The notes: generated by a model from the sequence alone, not told the origin. Positions 36,533 to 48,755 are shown, numbered from the stretch's first letter. The stretch is 64,000 bases of DNA from Xiphydria camelus (GCA_963678675.1 OY783192.1:754001-818000), one strand, 5' to 3'. Translations and numbers: made by a program.

Positions 36533-36664
36533 TCGTAAATTTTTTGCCATTCTTGCGCCAGTGTATCTGGGGTGGCGGTGCACCGTGGGCGCTGCAGTAG
36601 AAGCTGGCGATTCCACCGGCCTTCACCTGCTGCAATTTCGGCTGCACGAAGATCTTCGGGGGAT
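36533..36664 (-). CDS. Lar: Lar receptor-type tyrosine phosphatase, exon for the first half of Ig domain 1
   Basis: This internal exon of 132 nt (44 codons) reads on the minus strand from a CTGTTCGCAG acceptor to a GTAAGT donor. The peptide begins DPPKIFVQPK, then carries SFYCSAHG with the first Ig disulphide cysteine, and ends in WRKNGKK. Order and spacing match the first Ig domain of insect Lar and vertebrate LAR/RPTP-sigma: PP at the start, Cys in strand B, the invariant Trp, then a basic loop. In this family that loop binds heparan sulphate proteoglycans; the extracellular region guides axons and organises synapses, signalling through two cytoplasmic phosphatase domains. Both introns are phase 1, as is usual for Ig exons, and the split codon at the 3' end (A|GC) makes serine with the next exon at 35392. 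The identification rests on remembered family sequence, not a search. Other type IIa receptor phosphatases are the only serious alternative. Confidence 0.9.
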
Positions 36665-36940
36665 CTGCGAACAGAGAAAGGAGGGGACGAAAGGTTCGAT
36701 TAGTGTTTTGATTTTTTACGATGCTTCGCTCCTCTCCGATTTTAACGAAGTGGGAGCGATCGACGGCGTTGTGTCACCCTCATTATTGATTTTCGAAGTT
36801 TAATGAGACGGAACTTCTTCGTCTTCCGAAGAGTGGAAGAGAAATGGATAATAGATTCATGGGCATCCTTTGCTCATAGATAATGACGTATAAATCGACG
36901 ATAAAAATTCTCGGAATTCGAGCGATTCTACCGCTACCTA

Positions 36941-37226
36941 CACTGAAAAAAATAACTTGGTTAAAACGACAAAATCTATTTGGTTAAACGAGTTTAGTTA
37001 TTTTAATCAAAATACTAGCAAGTTTAACCAAATATTTAGTCATTCCAACTACATGTTTAGTTATTCCAATTGCGTATCTAGTTATTATAACCAGAAAATG
37101 GTCAGTTTAACCAAACACAGATGGAGGATCCATATTTCATCAAACGGTCTGCAGACCGTTAACCGTAACCATGTGGTTATGGTCTCCAGAATTTTAATTA
37201 AACCGACCAGGTTATTTTTCTCAGTG
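36941..37226. mobile_element. MITE family A
   Basis: It begins CACTGAAAAAAATAACTTGG and ends AGGTTATTTTTCTCAGTG; left flank TA, right flank CA. It sits about 280 bp upstream (in transcription) of the first Lar Ig1 exon. Confidence 0.88.
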
Positions 37227-39683
37227 CACATATTAGTCGAATCGTACGCTTTTAAAGTCAGAGGTCTCTGAACTTTGACGTCGAAATTTTATGCAGGTCC
37301 GATCGGTTCGCTTTAAAATTCCTACATTCGGAACACCCTATGCGCGGCGGCACTCTCCCCCTCTGTCCTCCCCACACATTATATCCGTAATGCGCGTCCT
37401 GTTTGCCATGCGAATCTACGCGCGCCCGCGATAGAATCAAATGGATAATATTTGCCCGTCGACAATAGAATTTTGTGTTTAATGGAAAGTCCGCTGTGCG
37501 CGAAATGACGAAATTAAGTGCCGCTTCCACCCTGGCCTGGATCGCTGGACGACCGCGCGCGCGGTACACCGACGCGGTCATTTCGGATTATGGACAGGGC
37601 CGTTCTATTAATCCATAAATATGAAGTATAGAATATTTATTTATAATGTCTCATCAGCCGCACCTGCCGTATCGTCAATACCCACTATAATTTATGGCTG
37701 AATGAAAAAGGCGCCGACAAAAAGTATAACAAGCCGCGATCGTTTAATGGGTCAGACAGCGACGAATGGGAACTATACGCGCGGGTCTCGTCGATGCCCC
37801 GCTGCATCGTGGACGGGGGCGTAGGTTGATTTCCGAATATCGGCTCCACTTTAGGAGCGCCGGCGTTGCACGCTCCGCGGAGTTCTCGAAACTCGCGCTC
37901 GCCGCTGGACGATGGACGCGTTTAAACCTTCCGACGCGAGAAAGTTTTACGGTACGTCGAGACTTCCCTCACGGAGAGGCCCGCCCCGGCGCGATCGAGA
38001 AACTCGCGCGGGTTATTCGGCGGTTGCGGTTGCTCGATTAATTTGGCGAAACGTTCGACGAAAAAACGGAGAAAGGTGGGATATTTGTTTAAAATATCGC
38101 GCGCAGTCTGGCGAGAGTTCATTAAACTGTACGACCCCGCCTCCCGGGAGTACACCTTCAGCGTCGGCAATTTTTCAAACCCCGAAAAAATGCCCCAATT
38201 TATCCCCGTGTAATTTTCCTAAACGCGGTATAAGCGCCGCGCGGTACTCGGTCGTAGGGGTTCAGAGAGGGGGAGGCAACGAGGACGAGGAGCTGTCTAG
38301 AAATAATTGCCAGCCACCACCCCGCGTCCGTCCACCCCGAATGTTCCAAAAATTCTTCCATACACAGCGCGGCGCCGGGGCGACGCTTTAATCCTTCGGA
38401 CGGTCTGAAATATCGGGGAGGCGCGTGATTCGCGAGGGAGGAAAATACCGCGACGCTCGAATCAAAATGGCAAAGTGCACGAGTGCCTGTGCTAATAGAC
38501 GCGACGGACGTCTAACCCCTTATAATTTACGTTCGCTTCGTGCTTAAAATTGTAACAACCTTTAGGCACCTCGTATCGCAGTGAATTGGGCGATATAAGA
38601 TTGTTTGTTGATATCTGTAATGGTTCGATATGACGGCACTTTGAAAGAATCTGTTGCGTGCTAAGTTAACGAGAGTGTAAACACTTATAATTGCCATTTC
38701 TAAATGTTACGTAGATGGATCTATAAAATCTCTAGTGTTTACTAGACTTGTCTTTCATTTTTATTCTATTCACTATCTTTGTGGGATACATCAAAGTGCA
38801 GTTAGACAAATGACATTATTTTCTCGTCGAAATTCTCTTTGAGAGACTCGTTATATACAACAAAATGCGCTAAAATGCGCTTACGTCGATCTTGCAATTG
38901 GCCCACGCGATTTGCTCTGGAACATTCTACATACCTACATATGTAGCTATACCAAAGAGAGAAAGGGGGAGGCAAAAGCACCGCGAGACTCTTCGGAAAT
39001 ACACACACAACGAGTGTGTATATTGACATCATGCGTCCGCATCGCATTCGTCGCGCAAGCGCGAGGCTTTACCACGTTTTTCATCGAATCGCTCTTTACA
39101 CATTGCTCTCCCTTTTTTTCAGCAAGAGCAATACGCGTGAAACGTGCCGCGCGAGGGTTGCGCGACGAGATTGGCGGATGATTCGCCTACGGCGCGGCAG
39201 TGGCGGAGGTTGTCGAGGAACAAACAATAAATACGGCGGAAATAATTGCAGCGACGACCGACATTCGGGTGGCGGCGGGGGTCGGGCTTTCGAAAGGTCG
39301 CATTCGCGCGCGTGCCGACGCGAGGGAAACGGTACACAAAGATTAAACGGCAGTGAAAATTAGATTGCGCACGCGCGCGCCGCCGTGTACACGGTGGAGC
39401 AAGTACGAATGCCTCTGGCGGAGACCGCGCGTGAAATGAATGTCGGTTCGTTGCACGACGCGCGGTGGAAGGCGATTTTCAGGGGTCTCGTTCGCAGTCT
39501 CGACGATAGCCACACAGTGACGTGGTCCAGTCGTTTGCGAAATGTGATACAGCATTTGTGAAATGGCAATTGCGCATGGAAGAAAAGAAACAAGCAATTT
39601 TTACTGCTTCATTCGGTAACGTTGAGACTCGAGGTTATTTTCAAGAATTTGTACAGAGGACACATTTTTATTTACTATTTGCA

Positions 39684-39706
39684 ACTATATATATATATAT
39701 ACACAC
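39684..39706. repeat. (TA)n then (CA)n short repeat inside a hairpin element
   Basis: A TA dinucleotide run followed by ACACACA lies in the interior of the element at 39594-40153. It is absent from the sister copy at 10905. Confidence 0.85.
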
Positions 39707-39870
39707 AGTTTAATCAATTAATTATATATAATATCTGTTTGCACAAGAGTTTATACCAGTAAAACTGTAATTCTATGCAGTTTTTTTCTCTGCGTACAGT
39801 TGTAAACAGTAAATAGAAATGTCTCTTCTGTATAAATTTTTGTAAATGAGTTTGAGTCTCAGCGCTACTG

Positions 39871-40131
39871 CACTGAGAAAAATAATTTGGTCAATTTAAC
39901 TAAAATCTTGGAGACGTTGATCAAATTATTTCATTAAATGTGGATCCTTCACCTGTTTGGTTGAACCGACTACTTTTTGGTCAGAATAACTAAACATTTG
40001 GTTGGACTAACTAAACATTTGATTAAAATAGCGAAATATTTAGTTCAACTGACTAGTATTTTGAATAAAATAACTAAACTAGTTTAACTAGATGAGTTTT
40101 GTCATTTTAATCTAATTATCTTTCCTCAGTG
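39871..40131. mobile_element. MITE family A nested in family B
   Basis: It starts CACTGAGAAAAATAATTTGG and ends TTTCCTCAGTG; the interior is standard family A. The flanks are TG on both sides instead of TA; removing the element and one TG restores CGCTACTGGATGAAG, an arm sequence of family B. Confidence 0.9.
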
Positions 40132-41111
40132 TGGATGAAGTAGTAAAAATTGCTTTTTTTTTCCGTCCGCCGATCTAATAAGTATAAATGCTCGATTAGG
40201 TACACGACGGAAATTATATCAACGTTATATCGATCGGGGCTAATATTGGCCGGAAGCAAATGTAAAAGAAATAAAGCTGATTGGCCAATGATCGGAGTAA
40301 TTACTTTCACAGAAATAATAGCGATGAAAAATAACGTATTTTTTCGCGAGCCAAAAATTTGCCGAAATACGTATCTCGGCTTTTCAATCCCCTCTTCCCG
40401 CGCGTACACGTGTGTACATAAAAAGCCATTCACGGGCGCCTCATCAACAGTTTAAAAGCATTTCTAACGGCGCATCCAATCGTTATAGATTCAACGATGA
40501 AAGGGTGGATGGACAAAGTATTTCGTCGATTTTGGTGATGCCCTCAGAGTCGCGTCGATACACGCGGTGTCGTACAATTTTCCAATGGCGCGCGCGTACG
40601 TGTTCGCGCTATTGATTACAAATAACAAACGTACAGCGTCAGCTATAACCGGCTCGCATCAGGAAGCAGCTGATTGCGAGCGAGCGGACGAATGCAGCGC
40701 GGATGGAGTCGCTCCGCGCATGGCACCGGCACGGGTTCGTCATAAATAATGGCGCGAACCTTATTCACATTTTAGCGTGCCGAATCCCACTTCGCGTTGC
40801 TTCATATATGCGTACGCACTCGTCCGATGGCCAGCAAATATTAATTCAATTTAAATGGATTCTCGCCGCGCTATGGCTCGCGGATCAACGAGAGGCCGGG
40901 CCGCACCGGAGGGTGCGAACTGTCTGTTGGGGATAATGCGGGTCAACGGATCCGATTAATGCAAAATTTCGACCGATTTTCAATTTGCAACCTCCTCTCG
41001 CGTCGGGCACCTCTCTCTCCTGCCCCTCGTCCTTCGCATTAATTCATACAGATACGCGCGAGATCGGGGGCGAGATACGCGATCGCAACGATATTCTACG
41101 TTTTCGCCGTG

Positions 41112-41375
41112 GTATTTGAAGGGTACACGGGAAAAAGGAGCTCATCGACATTTTATCGAAAAATTGGAATATTATCACGTTGTATAGAATTTTTACAGTT
41201 CTATTGCCCCATACTCTTGAAACTGGAAAAAATGGGCTCAATGCAGAGATATTCTCGATTAAAATTTAGGCATACAGGGAAAGAGAAAAGGTGCTAATTT
41301 CTTTCCGTAAATTGCTCTCCTGTAAAAACGGGAAAATGTCGATGAGCCCCCTTTTCCCGTGTACCCTTCATTTGT
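41112..41375. mobile_element. TIR element U, GAAGGGTACACGGG ends
   Basis: GAAGGGTACACGGGAAAAAG with GAGCTCATCGACATTTT on the left is mirrored by AAAATGTCGATGAGC and CCCGTGTACCCTTC on the right. About 260 bp, arms about 37 bp. Confidence 0.82.
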
Positions 41376-41940
41376 CTTTCGGCGCAAAGATATGCGCCGT
41401 AAATAGAGACAAGGATCACAAGCGACGATCACGCTCGATCGTACTTTGATCTCATCGCCAAATTTATTTCTCTCGAACTCGCAGCGGCGGACATTTATAA
41501 TACGATCCACCGCGTGGTATACCGTCGTCCTCGGTGGGGATCGCGGTAACACCCGAAAAAAAAAACCAGAACAGGGAGAATCTTATCGAGCAAACGTTCC
41601 TCCCGCTTCTCGTTCTCGGCTCCTTATTGAATTTGAAGCGACGAAGGAGCGGCGGGAGGTAGTCGAGGCGGAGATATTAAATGAATTTTTTATTTTGACC
41701 CGCTTCTACGTCAAGAGCGGGTGGTATCTCGTAACGAAATTTGAAAAATGCCCCGCGAGAAGGACGGGCCGATCGAATCTGCGGAATTTCGAGAATTCGC
41801 GCCGGGCCGTGTCACCTCCCTCCGCGTCCCGGGCGAATCTCAGCCGTGCATGCCGGATGACTGAATGGACGCGACGAAGGAGGCGAGACGGAATCTCTCG
41901 AGACACGCCTCGGATATCCATCATATTATTCCAGCTCGTT

Positions 41941-41941
<1 letters not shown>

Positions 41942-41980
<39 letters not shown>
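41942..41980. repeat. (GA)n microsatellite, about 39 bp
   Basis: Perfect GA repeat ending in TGTGTAC. Confidence 0.97.
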
Positions 41981-41982
<2 letters not shown>

Positions 41983-43708
41983 TGTACTTCCTAACCATCC
42001 CTCGTGTCCGTCGGAAGACTTGACCAGGGAGCGAGCCGGCGAGAGGGCGAGGGATATCGCGCGTTGGCTACTTTTTAATTGAATCCACGGATTTTATCGC
42101 GTCGGCTCCGAGGTCTCGCCCCTCGGAAAAATTGCAATTTATTTTCCTTGGGAATTAAAGCGACCGTTACACCGTGACCCGTCGCGATCCGTTCCGCGCG
42201 CCCGCCCCCCTTCGCGGCTATAACATTAACAGAAACTGTCGACGTTACGCGCGGCCACCCCATATACACCCCTCGCGATTTGTCAGCCGCGAGGATTATC
42301 CGGTTCTACGTTCGTTTAACGAGCGAGGCACGATAATAACGAGGAGGAAAAATAATCATTTCTGGCCGTTGTTAAATTCGCCCGATGCCGGGGGTGCGTG
42401 CGGCATCTCCCCGGGACGCGAGGGAACAGCGAGAGCCCACCGCGACGCGCTCCGTAATTCCGCGTAATGTTTGTCAACGAGTGGGGTACATCGAGAGCCG
42501 CGACTGCATTTCCGTAAATTCGAGAGTATCGTCGTTTCGCTCGGCGTACGTAACGGGGGAGAGAAATATATAGCGGGCTTCTTTGTTACATCACGACGTT
42601 ATTGTTATATCGTCACGATGGAAACACCATCCCCCGAGCAACGGTTATTCAAAAAATCAGTGCCTCGTTCCCCGCAGGGAGACTCGCCAAGTGCACGCCG
42701 CTGCGCACTCGCGGCGTGTAACGGGAGACTGCGATACATATGCAAAGTGACTGTGTTTCACAACTTCTCGCGGAGAATTTCCATCAGTCGGAAGCGAAGC
42801 GCGGGTCGCGCGGAGAGGATGATTCCAGGGCTCAGTCGTCGAATGATTTCGAGTCAACACGTCTGGTAGCGCGGATAATTCAATTTGAATATGTATTCGA
42901 CTCGCGCGAGCTCCCGTCATCCGCGACGCACGAGCGTTAATCCCCGCGCTTTTGTCACGTGCCCCGGAGTCTGGCGAGCTCCTCTTGACACGGCCCCCCG
43001 CAACCCAGGCCCGCGCAATGACCGCGCGCGTCCATCGTAATTTCGCGCGCCGTTCGATAAAGTCCCCGTCGCGGTGGCGGGGACTCTCGTTTTCTTTTCT
43101 TTTTTTCAACACGCTTTCACGGGACGAAAGCGTTCCTTCTTCTTTTTTTTTATCGCTGCGTTGTCGCGGATATTTATGCACCCTTCGCGCGGACTTACCT
43201 CGCGCGAGAAACCGCCGTATCATTGACCGCGCGCGCCACGGCAAGAATGTCGGCGAACCTGAGCTAAATGCATGCAAATGAATGCCGACAATATTCTAAA
43301 TAAGCAGGGGTTTCGACGGCCTAACCTCCCTCCGGAGGGGTTTTCTCTCCCCGGCTTCGGCACCGTTGCTATATATTATATATGCACCGCTCGGGACTCG
43401 GCGCGCGATTCCACACCCCCTCGGACACTTATACTTCTTTAATGAATTTAAACTGCGAGCCGTTTTTCTTCGAGGTAACTATTTACTTCGCGGAGCGCCA
43501 GGAGGTGACACTTTAGCGGAGAGCGCGCGCGGTCTTCGCGTGAGAATTGGCCCGCGGTGCTGCGCCAGCGAAATCGCGCGTTATCGCGATACGAATGAAG
43601 GTTGGGACGAGAAAAGTCACGAGTTGAGTTGACGAAGCGCGTTGCTGTATGCCACGCCGTGTCCTCTGCTTTCCACGCCTTAGAATCGGAGGGTGAGCTA
43701 GGCGAGTA

Positions 43709-43901
43709 CACTGAGAAAAAAAAGATTAAAAATTATTCTGTTAGAAGGATAATCTGAGTACGAAAGGTAAAATAGATCAAAAATTATCCTTCCAGGGTTT
43801 AAAATTTAACCTTCCTTAGCATAATTTTTGATCTATTTTACATTTCGTACTCAGATTATCCTTCTAACAGAATAATTTTTAATCTTTTTTTTTTCTCAGT
43901 G
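43709..43901. mobile_element. MITE family C, copy 1
   Basis: A 193-bp near-perfect palindrome with TA flanks: CACTGAGAAAAAAAAGATTA on the left and its complement on the right. Arms continue through AATTATTCTGTTAGAAGGAT and beyond. Confidence 0.9.
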
Positions 43902-44252
43902 TACGCGACGTGAGGCGAGAGAACACGGAATTTTGTATAAAGTACTCAATAAGTGAAGGAATTAGTGATGCTTCACATTGCAGAAGTTGTCTTCGGGAGC
44001 GAAATTTTACAGAGTACCGTTGTATGTTGTAACTGCTACTGTGTCAAAGCGAAAATTAATTCCACATTCATAGAGCAATGTTCAAGATGTTTCGCAGCCA
44101 AAAGTACCACTAATGTATTACATATAATTATATGAAAGATGAGTATTTACAATGTAACAATGGTACTCTGTACTATGTCAATCGCGAGGACGACTTCTGC
44201 TATATAAAATATCACTGATTACTCCATTTCTTTTTTTCGTGAAGCAAGCGTA

Positions 44253-44474
44253 CACCGAGAAAAAAAATTACCTGACTCAACTAAACGTGTCTTTTAACAG
44301 TCCTAAGAGCACACTTATTCGATTAGAATGAACATCGATCGGTCGTACGTAAATATAATTGATTTAATTGAACATTATTCAGATCAAATCGATATTCATT
44401 CGAATCGAATAAATGTGCTCTCGGGACTATTCAAAAGTACGTTTATTTCGACCAAGCAAATCTTTTTCTCAGTG
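44253..44474. mobile_element. MITE family D, copy 1
   Basis: 222 bp, TA-flanked: CACCGAGAAAAAAAATTACC on the left, CTTTTTCTCAGTG on the right. Arms include CCTAAGAGCACACTTATTCG and its diverged complement. Confidence 0.88.
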
Positions 44475-46442
44475 TAGCGTAAACGCGCACGATTCCGTTA
44501 CAAGGGGCGCGGAGAGACACCTCGAAGGTGCGTTGGAGCGATTACGCGCCGTTGTTTCTCGTCTCGTGGTTCGAAAATGGTTAAATCGCGACGAGAGAAG
44601 TAACTCGAATAGGGACGTTTTCTGGCGAGCGAGGAGGGCTTTCTTTCTCGGCCCCTGTGTCGCGAGTGCACTCGAAAGGGACGTTAAAGCGCACCGTATC
44701 GCGCGCTCGAGTAACGATGCATTCGTCGTACCACTCACTGCGAGTACGTACGATATAAAGTCGGGTTATCGGTTTTGTGATTTTTTACCGCGTCTGAGTC
44801 GCGCTGCCTCCTCGGCCGTATCTCTCGGCCCTCCGACGAAGCGAGAGGACTCGTCGTCGCTCGAGTCGGAGTGTTACACAGGGCAAATCGTGCGGCAATA
44901 ACATTCTCGCGGGGTAAGATGCGGCTTGTCGCAATTTAATAACAGAGCCGCTCGCGGGGTGGAAATTAAAGGAGATAAAGAGGGAGGCCCGTCTTCCGCG
45001 CGCCCTGCGTGGATATATACGCAAGTATGGATTAAAAGGCGCGTTATCGGAGGGCTGAGCCCTCTTTAATCCGCAGAACTTAGTGTTTTAACGCGGCTGA
45101 GTACGTTTCAATTAGCCTCGCTCGATCGATTCTTCGTTATACGAGCAGACTACGGACGCGGGTACACGTATACGTATGCGTGCTCCGTTAATTGATCCGT
45201 GCGCAGGGTGTTCCGATTGAATGTAGGTTGGCACGTGTGCGACTGTAAGTTTATACAGTTACAGTCGCGTATACTTTTCAATATCCTCGCCGAAACGAAC
45301 AATTTCGCAAAGTACACGCGCGCGCACATCCGTATAGGCACTCATCGCGAGGAGCGAATTGTTCGCAACGCCATTTCCCCGACGTAAAACGTGTAACGAA
45401 CTGTGAAATTATCAGGCGCTCGCGCGCGTAGTCGTATACCGTGGGGCGGGGGAAGAGTTTCCCCGGCGGTAGAAATTGCGTTACTCTCTAATGTGTCTCT
45501 ACGTCGTTGGCTTCGTACACGCGGCTTCGACGTATGAATTAAAAATTCGATGGACTCTCGCGGCACCGACGCGAAACCATCGAACGAATTACGGTACTCA
45601 CGTATACCGTGCGATGGCGCATTTTGTCACGAGGTTCTTCCGTTTATTCTTCCCCCCGCTGTACGTCTGCAATTGATCGTACTCACAAATGACGGTGGTG
45701 TTTAAGGAGGGAAGAGTGCTCCGTAAAATGCGAGTAAATACGACTGAGGGGAGAGAGGGGTTGTTTGAAGGATTACGACGACTATGTCTTTATGCTTCCA
45801 TAAAATATCCATTTGAATCGGGAATATTATTAATTTTACGCGAGACTTTGACTTTGAGATGTAGTAAACTTAAACGCATAATTCTCATGAAAACATGAAA
45901 TAATTACTACCATTTGGAAAGAAGTAAGCGAGGAGGCGGGTTCTATATAAAATTGCAATCAAGTGTGACAAGGGGTTGGAAGAGAGGTTCGATAACGACT
46001 TAAAGCCTCGTAGGTCTTTTGTGATGGACACTCTCTAAAGTGCCGGCAAAATGAATAATTAATCGGAGTGATCTCGAAGCAGGAAAGGGGTACAATGGAA
46101 CGAAGGGACGTGTGGAAGTGAAAGCTAAAGTGGATAACACTGTTTTCTGTTAATTGACGCTGTGACGTTCGCCGCATTTCATTGAATGCACGGTATCGGA
46201 CTGCAAAAGTGTATTTACTTCACGATGGAATGACGACAATATCGTCTACTTTCAATTAGTAGAAAACAGTAGATTCTACTTTTCGTCCCAATACTCCTCT
46301 CCCCTTCTCTCATAGATATACCATAAAATATCGACGCTCTCTCTGTTAAATAACGTATAGGTATTTATTGCTTGTGATATTTATATACTTTATATACCTG
46401 CTGTACAAATGCACTTCGTTTCGGCACACTCTATCCGATATA

Positions 46443-46852
46443 TGAGGCGGTAAAAGGCAAAGTGGTGTAAGGGGCCATCCATATATTACGTTAGACGTTT
46501 GAGGGGAGGGGGGTGTGTGTGAATATTTCTTACACTGTATGTAAATACAGTGTAAACTGTATGTGCAAGTATCTTAAGGGGGGGTCAAAAAGAGGCCAAA
46601 AACGTCTTACGTAATATATGGATGGCCCCTAAGTCATTTCAAGAAACAGAAGAATTTAATAGAAATGTTGCTGTTTGTAGCCGTTTGTAGTTTGCCGTTC
46701 GTACTTCTGCTGCCATCCTATGGACCTTTGAACGAAGTTATAACTTACACCACTATTATAGATAACACATTTGATTATGTAGATAACGTTTTTCGCCATT
46801 ATCTTAAAATGGCAAAAAAGTGACTTACGCCACTTTGCCTTTTACCGCCTCA
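46443..46852. mobile_element. TIR element Q, TGAGGCGGTAAAAGG ends, interrupted
   Basis: TGAGGCGGTAAAAGGCAAAG on the left is mirrored at the right, with TA on both sides. The arms continue as TGGYGTAAGTCA, split on the left by the element at 46471-46629. About 248 bp when the insert is removed. Confidence 0.88.
46471..46629. mobile_element. Harbinger-like MITE nested in the arm of Q (TAA flanks)
   Basis: GGGGCCATCCATATATTACG and its complement bound a 159-bp element, with TAA directly repeated at 46468-46470 and 46630-46632. GGGGCC ends with a TAA target fit PIF/Harbinger. A small palindrome, CTTACACTGTATG...CAGTGTAA, sits inside. Confidence 0.85.
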
Positions 46853-47603
46853 TATGTATGTACGATCGTATCAACTTTCACTTAACCCGTATGAATGAAT
46901 TGTAGACATTTATCCGACGCGACAACGAAAAACCAACGATTCTGCCAAGATCGAATGGATTGTGCAGTTAAAGAATAAATATTCGTAAGTAGACACGACG
47001 TCGAAATTGAAAATGCAAAGCCTTCATCCCCGCGCAACGAAGCTCCCGAATCCACCTCACCCCTCTCAGCTTTGCACAACACCGTTATCGCACAGTTACG
47101 GGGATAGTATCACAGGCGATGGTTTGGGAATAAATCACAAAATCAATTCTGGAACTGAAAGCACCATAAATAAAACTGCGGATGGTCGATCGGACTACGG
47201 CGCGGGAGTCGAAAAGGGGAAGCGGTGGGGCGGTGCTCGGGTTTGCGGGGGCAGGAGGGAGAAGGTATGCGAAACAAATGACAACGGGTAGGAACATTTG
47301 AACGTCGAACGAAAGTTCGAACGAGGCTGGCGGCGAGACATTTGAAATTCAAAGCACGTCGATAAGAGTGAGCCGGGCAAAAATACACATTAGCAGATTT
47401 GAAATTTAGATCGGCCACTACGCGAAATTGAGTTCCGCGGCGCGCGCACCGCGGCTGCTCTCGAAACAGGAGCCGATTACCGTCGATCTCGCGCTGACGT
47501 TGGCCACGCGGTTTTAGCGGCGACGCGTGTATTCTTGCCCGCGATTCGCCGCCGGAACGCGAGGTCACGGCGGAACGCCGTAAAGAGCTAGGGGTATACT
47601 CAC

Positions 47604-47642
47604 TCGTCATGTAAGTGATGTACTGTGAGTCGCTGATGTTCC
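47604..47642 (-). CDS. candidate 39-nt Lar microexon between leader and Ig1
   Basis: On the minus strand a good acceptor (GTTTCTTTCAG) and a good donor (GTGAGTAT) enclose 39 nt. Read in phase 1 it gives GNISDSQYITYMT, with an N-glycosylation sequon (NIS), and leaves one base. Joined to the exon at 36664 the junction codon is AAT, giving MTNPPKIF, so the frame stays open into Ig1. Length divisible by three and phase 1 on both sides allow inclusion or skipping without frame change. Lar-family receptors are known for short alternative exons, though I do not know one at this position. The segment is visible; its use is inferred. It could equally be a chance pair of splice-like sites in a large intron. 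Confidence 0.4.
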
Positions 47643-48517
47643 CTGAAAGAAACTCGTTGAGTCTTCCGGTCGTGTCTTGGTCGCGACGCAACGTGCGAGC
47701 CTCGATGACGTCGTTTCCGGTTGGAGCGTCGCGATTGTTTCGTGGTTTTCACAGCGATTTTTTCGTCGATTTTCAACGTCGAAGGGGAATTCGTTCATGA
47801 CTGCTACCCCGAGCAAATCGACTCGTCGCACGGGGTAGTACACGCGAACGAGAACAGCGCCGAAGAGGGCTCGCATTTCGGCGAGTCCGAGTGCCGTACT
47901 ATTTCGAAATAATATACTCGAAACAGACGTATACCTACTTTGCCACACACGCAGTCGGAAAATGAATGCGTAATCTCGCACGGGACACCAGATTATCCGA
48001 GTCATTCCCGAAACGCGAGATAGAGAGTCGAGGACGACGCCGCACAAAGGCCCGGGATATTCGTGATTTCTGACAAAGCCGCTTCACCCCTCCCCGCGGA
48101 GCTCCCGAGCACTTCAAGGAAAAGGGAAAAAAATCCAAACGCTTTTTACTCCATTACACTCGAGCCACTGAGCCGGGCGCTTTCGCACGGCTCGGCGCAA
48201 AACGGAGACCTCCGCATCTTTCCTGCACCCTTTCCGCGACTCCATCTACGCTTCCTCTTTCTCCTCCCCTTTCGACGATCCTTCGAAGCGGCGCGGGGAT
48301 GCCTCTGACACATGGGCTGCATTAGTCAATAATATCGCGCCACCCTCCGCCTCGCTTCCGCCGTATCGGAGAAATATTAATACATATTTAAACGCTCGCG
48401 CGCGAACCTTCGGGACGAGAAAGATCGCTCCGGCGAGTTCCAGATACCTACTATATGCATGTGCATTCGAACGCGTCGGCGTAGCGCGCGTCGAATGAAG
48501 CTCTGACGAGGGGTATT

Positions 48518-48755
48518 CTGCCCTCTTAAGAAAGAAGGTCCTATCTGCAAATTTTGGGACTATTAGACTTTATCATATGTGCATTCTGTAGTTCATATTA
48601 CACCTACCTATTATTGTTCTGATACAAAGTTAGTCTATACATAAAAGTAGCTCCTGCAACATTTGAATTCAATTAAATAAAAAAACTACAATGGCAGATA
48701 TTAAATCTGCAAAGCAAGAATTTTGCAGATAGGACCTTCTTTCTTAGGAGGGCAG
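48518..48755. mobile_element. TIR element I with TATT duplication
   Basis: CTGCCCTCTTAAGAAAGAAG and the near-complement CTTCTTTCTTAGGAGGGCAG bound 238 bp. Arms run about 37 bp. TATT is directly repeated at 48514-48517 and 48756-48759. Non-coding. Confidence 0.88.

Larger units (their letters stand above)
39594..40153. mobile_element. foldback element family B, copy 2, interrupted by family A
   Basis: The left arm starts GCAATTTTTACTGCTTCATT. The right arm ends CTACTG | TGGATGAAGTAGTAAAAATT GC, split by the MITE at 39871-40131. Without the insert it is about 297 bp, matching copy 1. Confidence 0.85.

Noticed and set aside
43185..43215. GAG|GTAAGT on the minus strand as another ratchet point
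   Set aside because: The upstream sequence is CpG-rich (TTTCTCGCGCGAG) and lacks a real pyrimidine tract.
42657..43277. 206-codon minus-strand frame
   Set aside because: Low-complexity Arg/Ser-rich composition, no domain, CpG-rich unique DNA.
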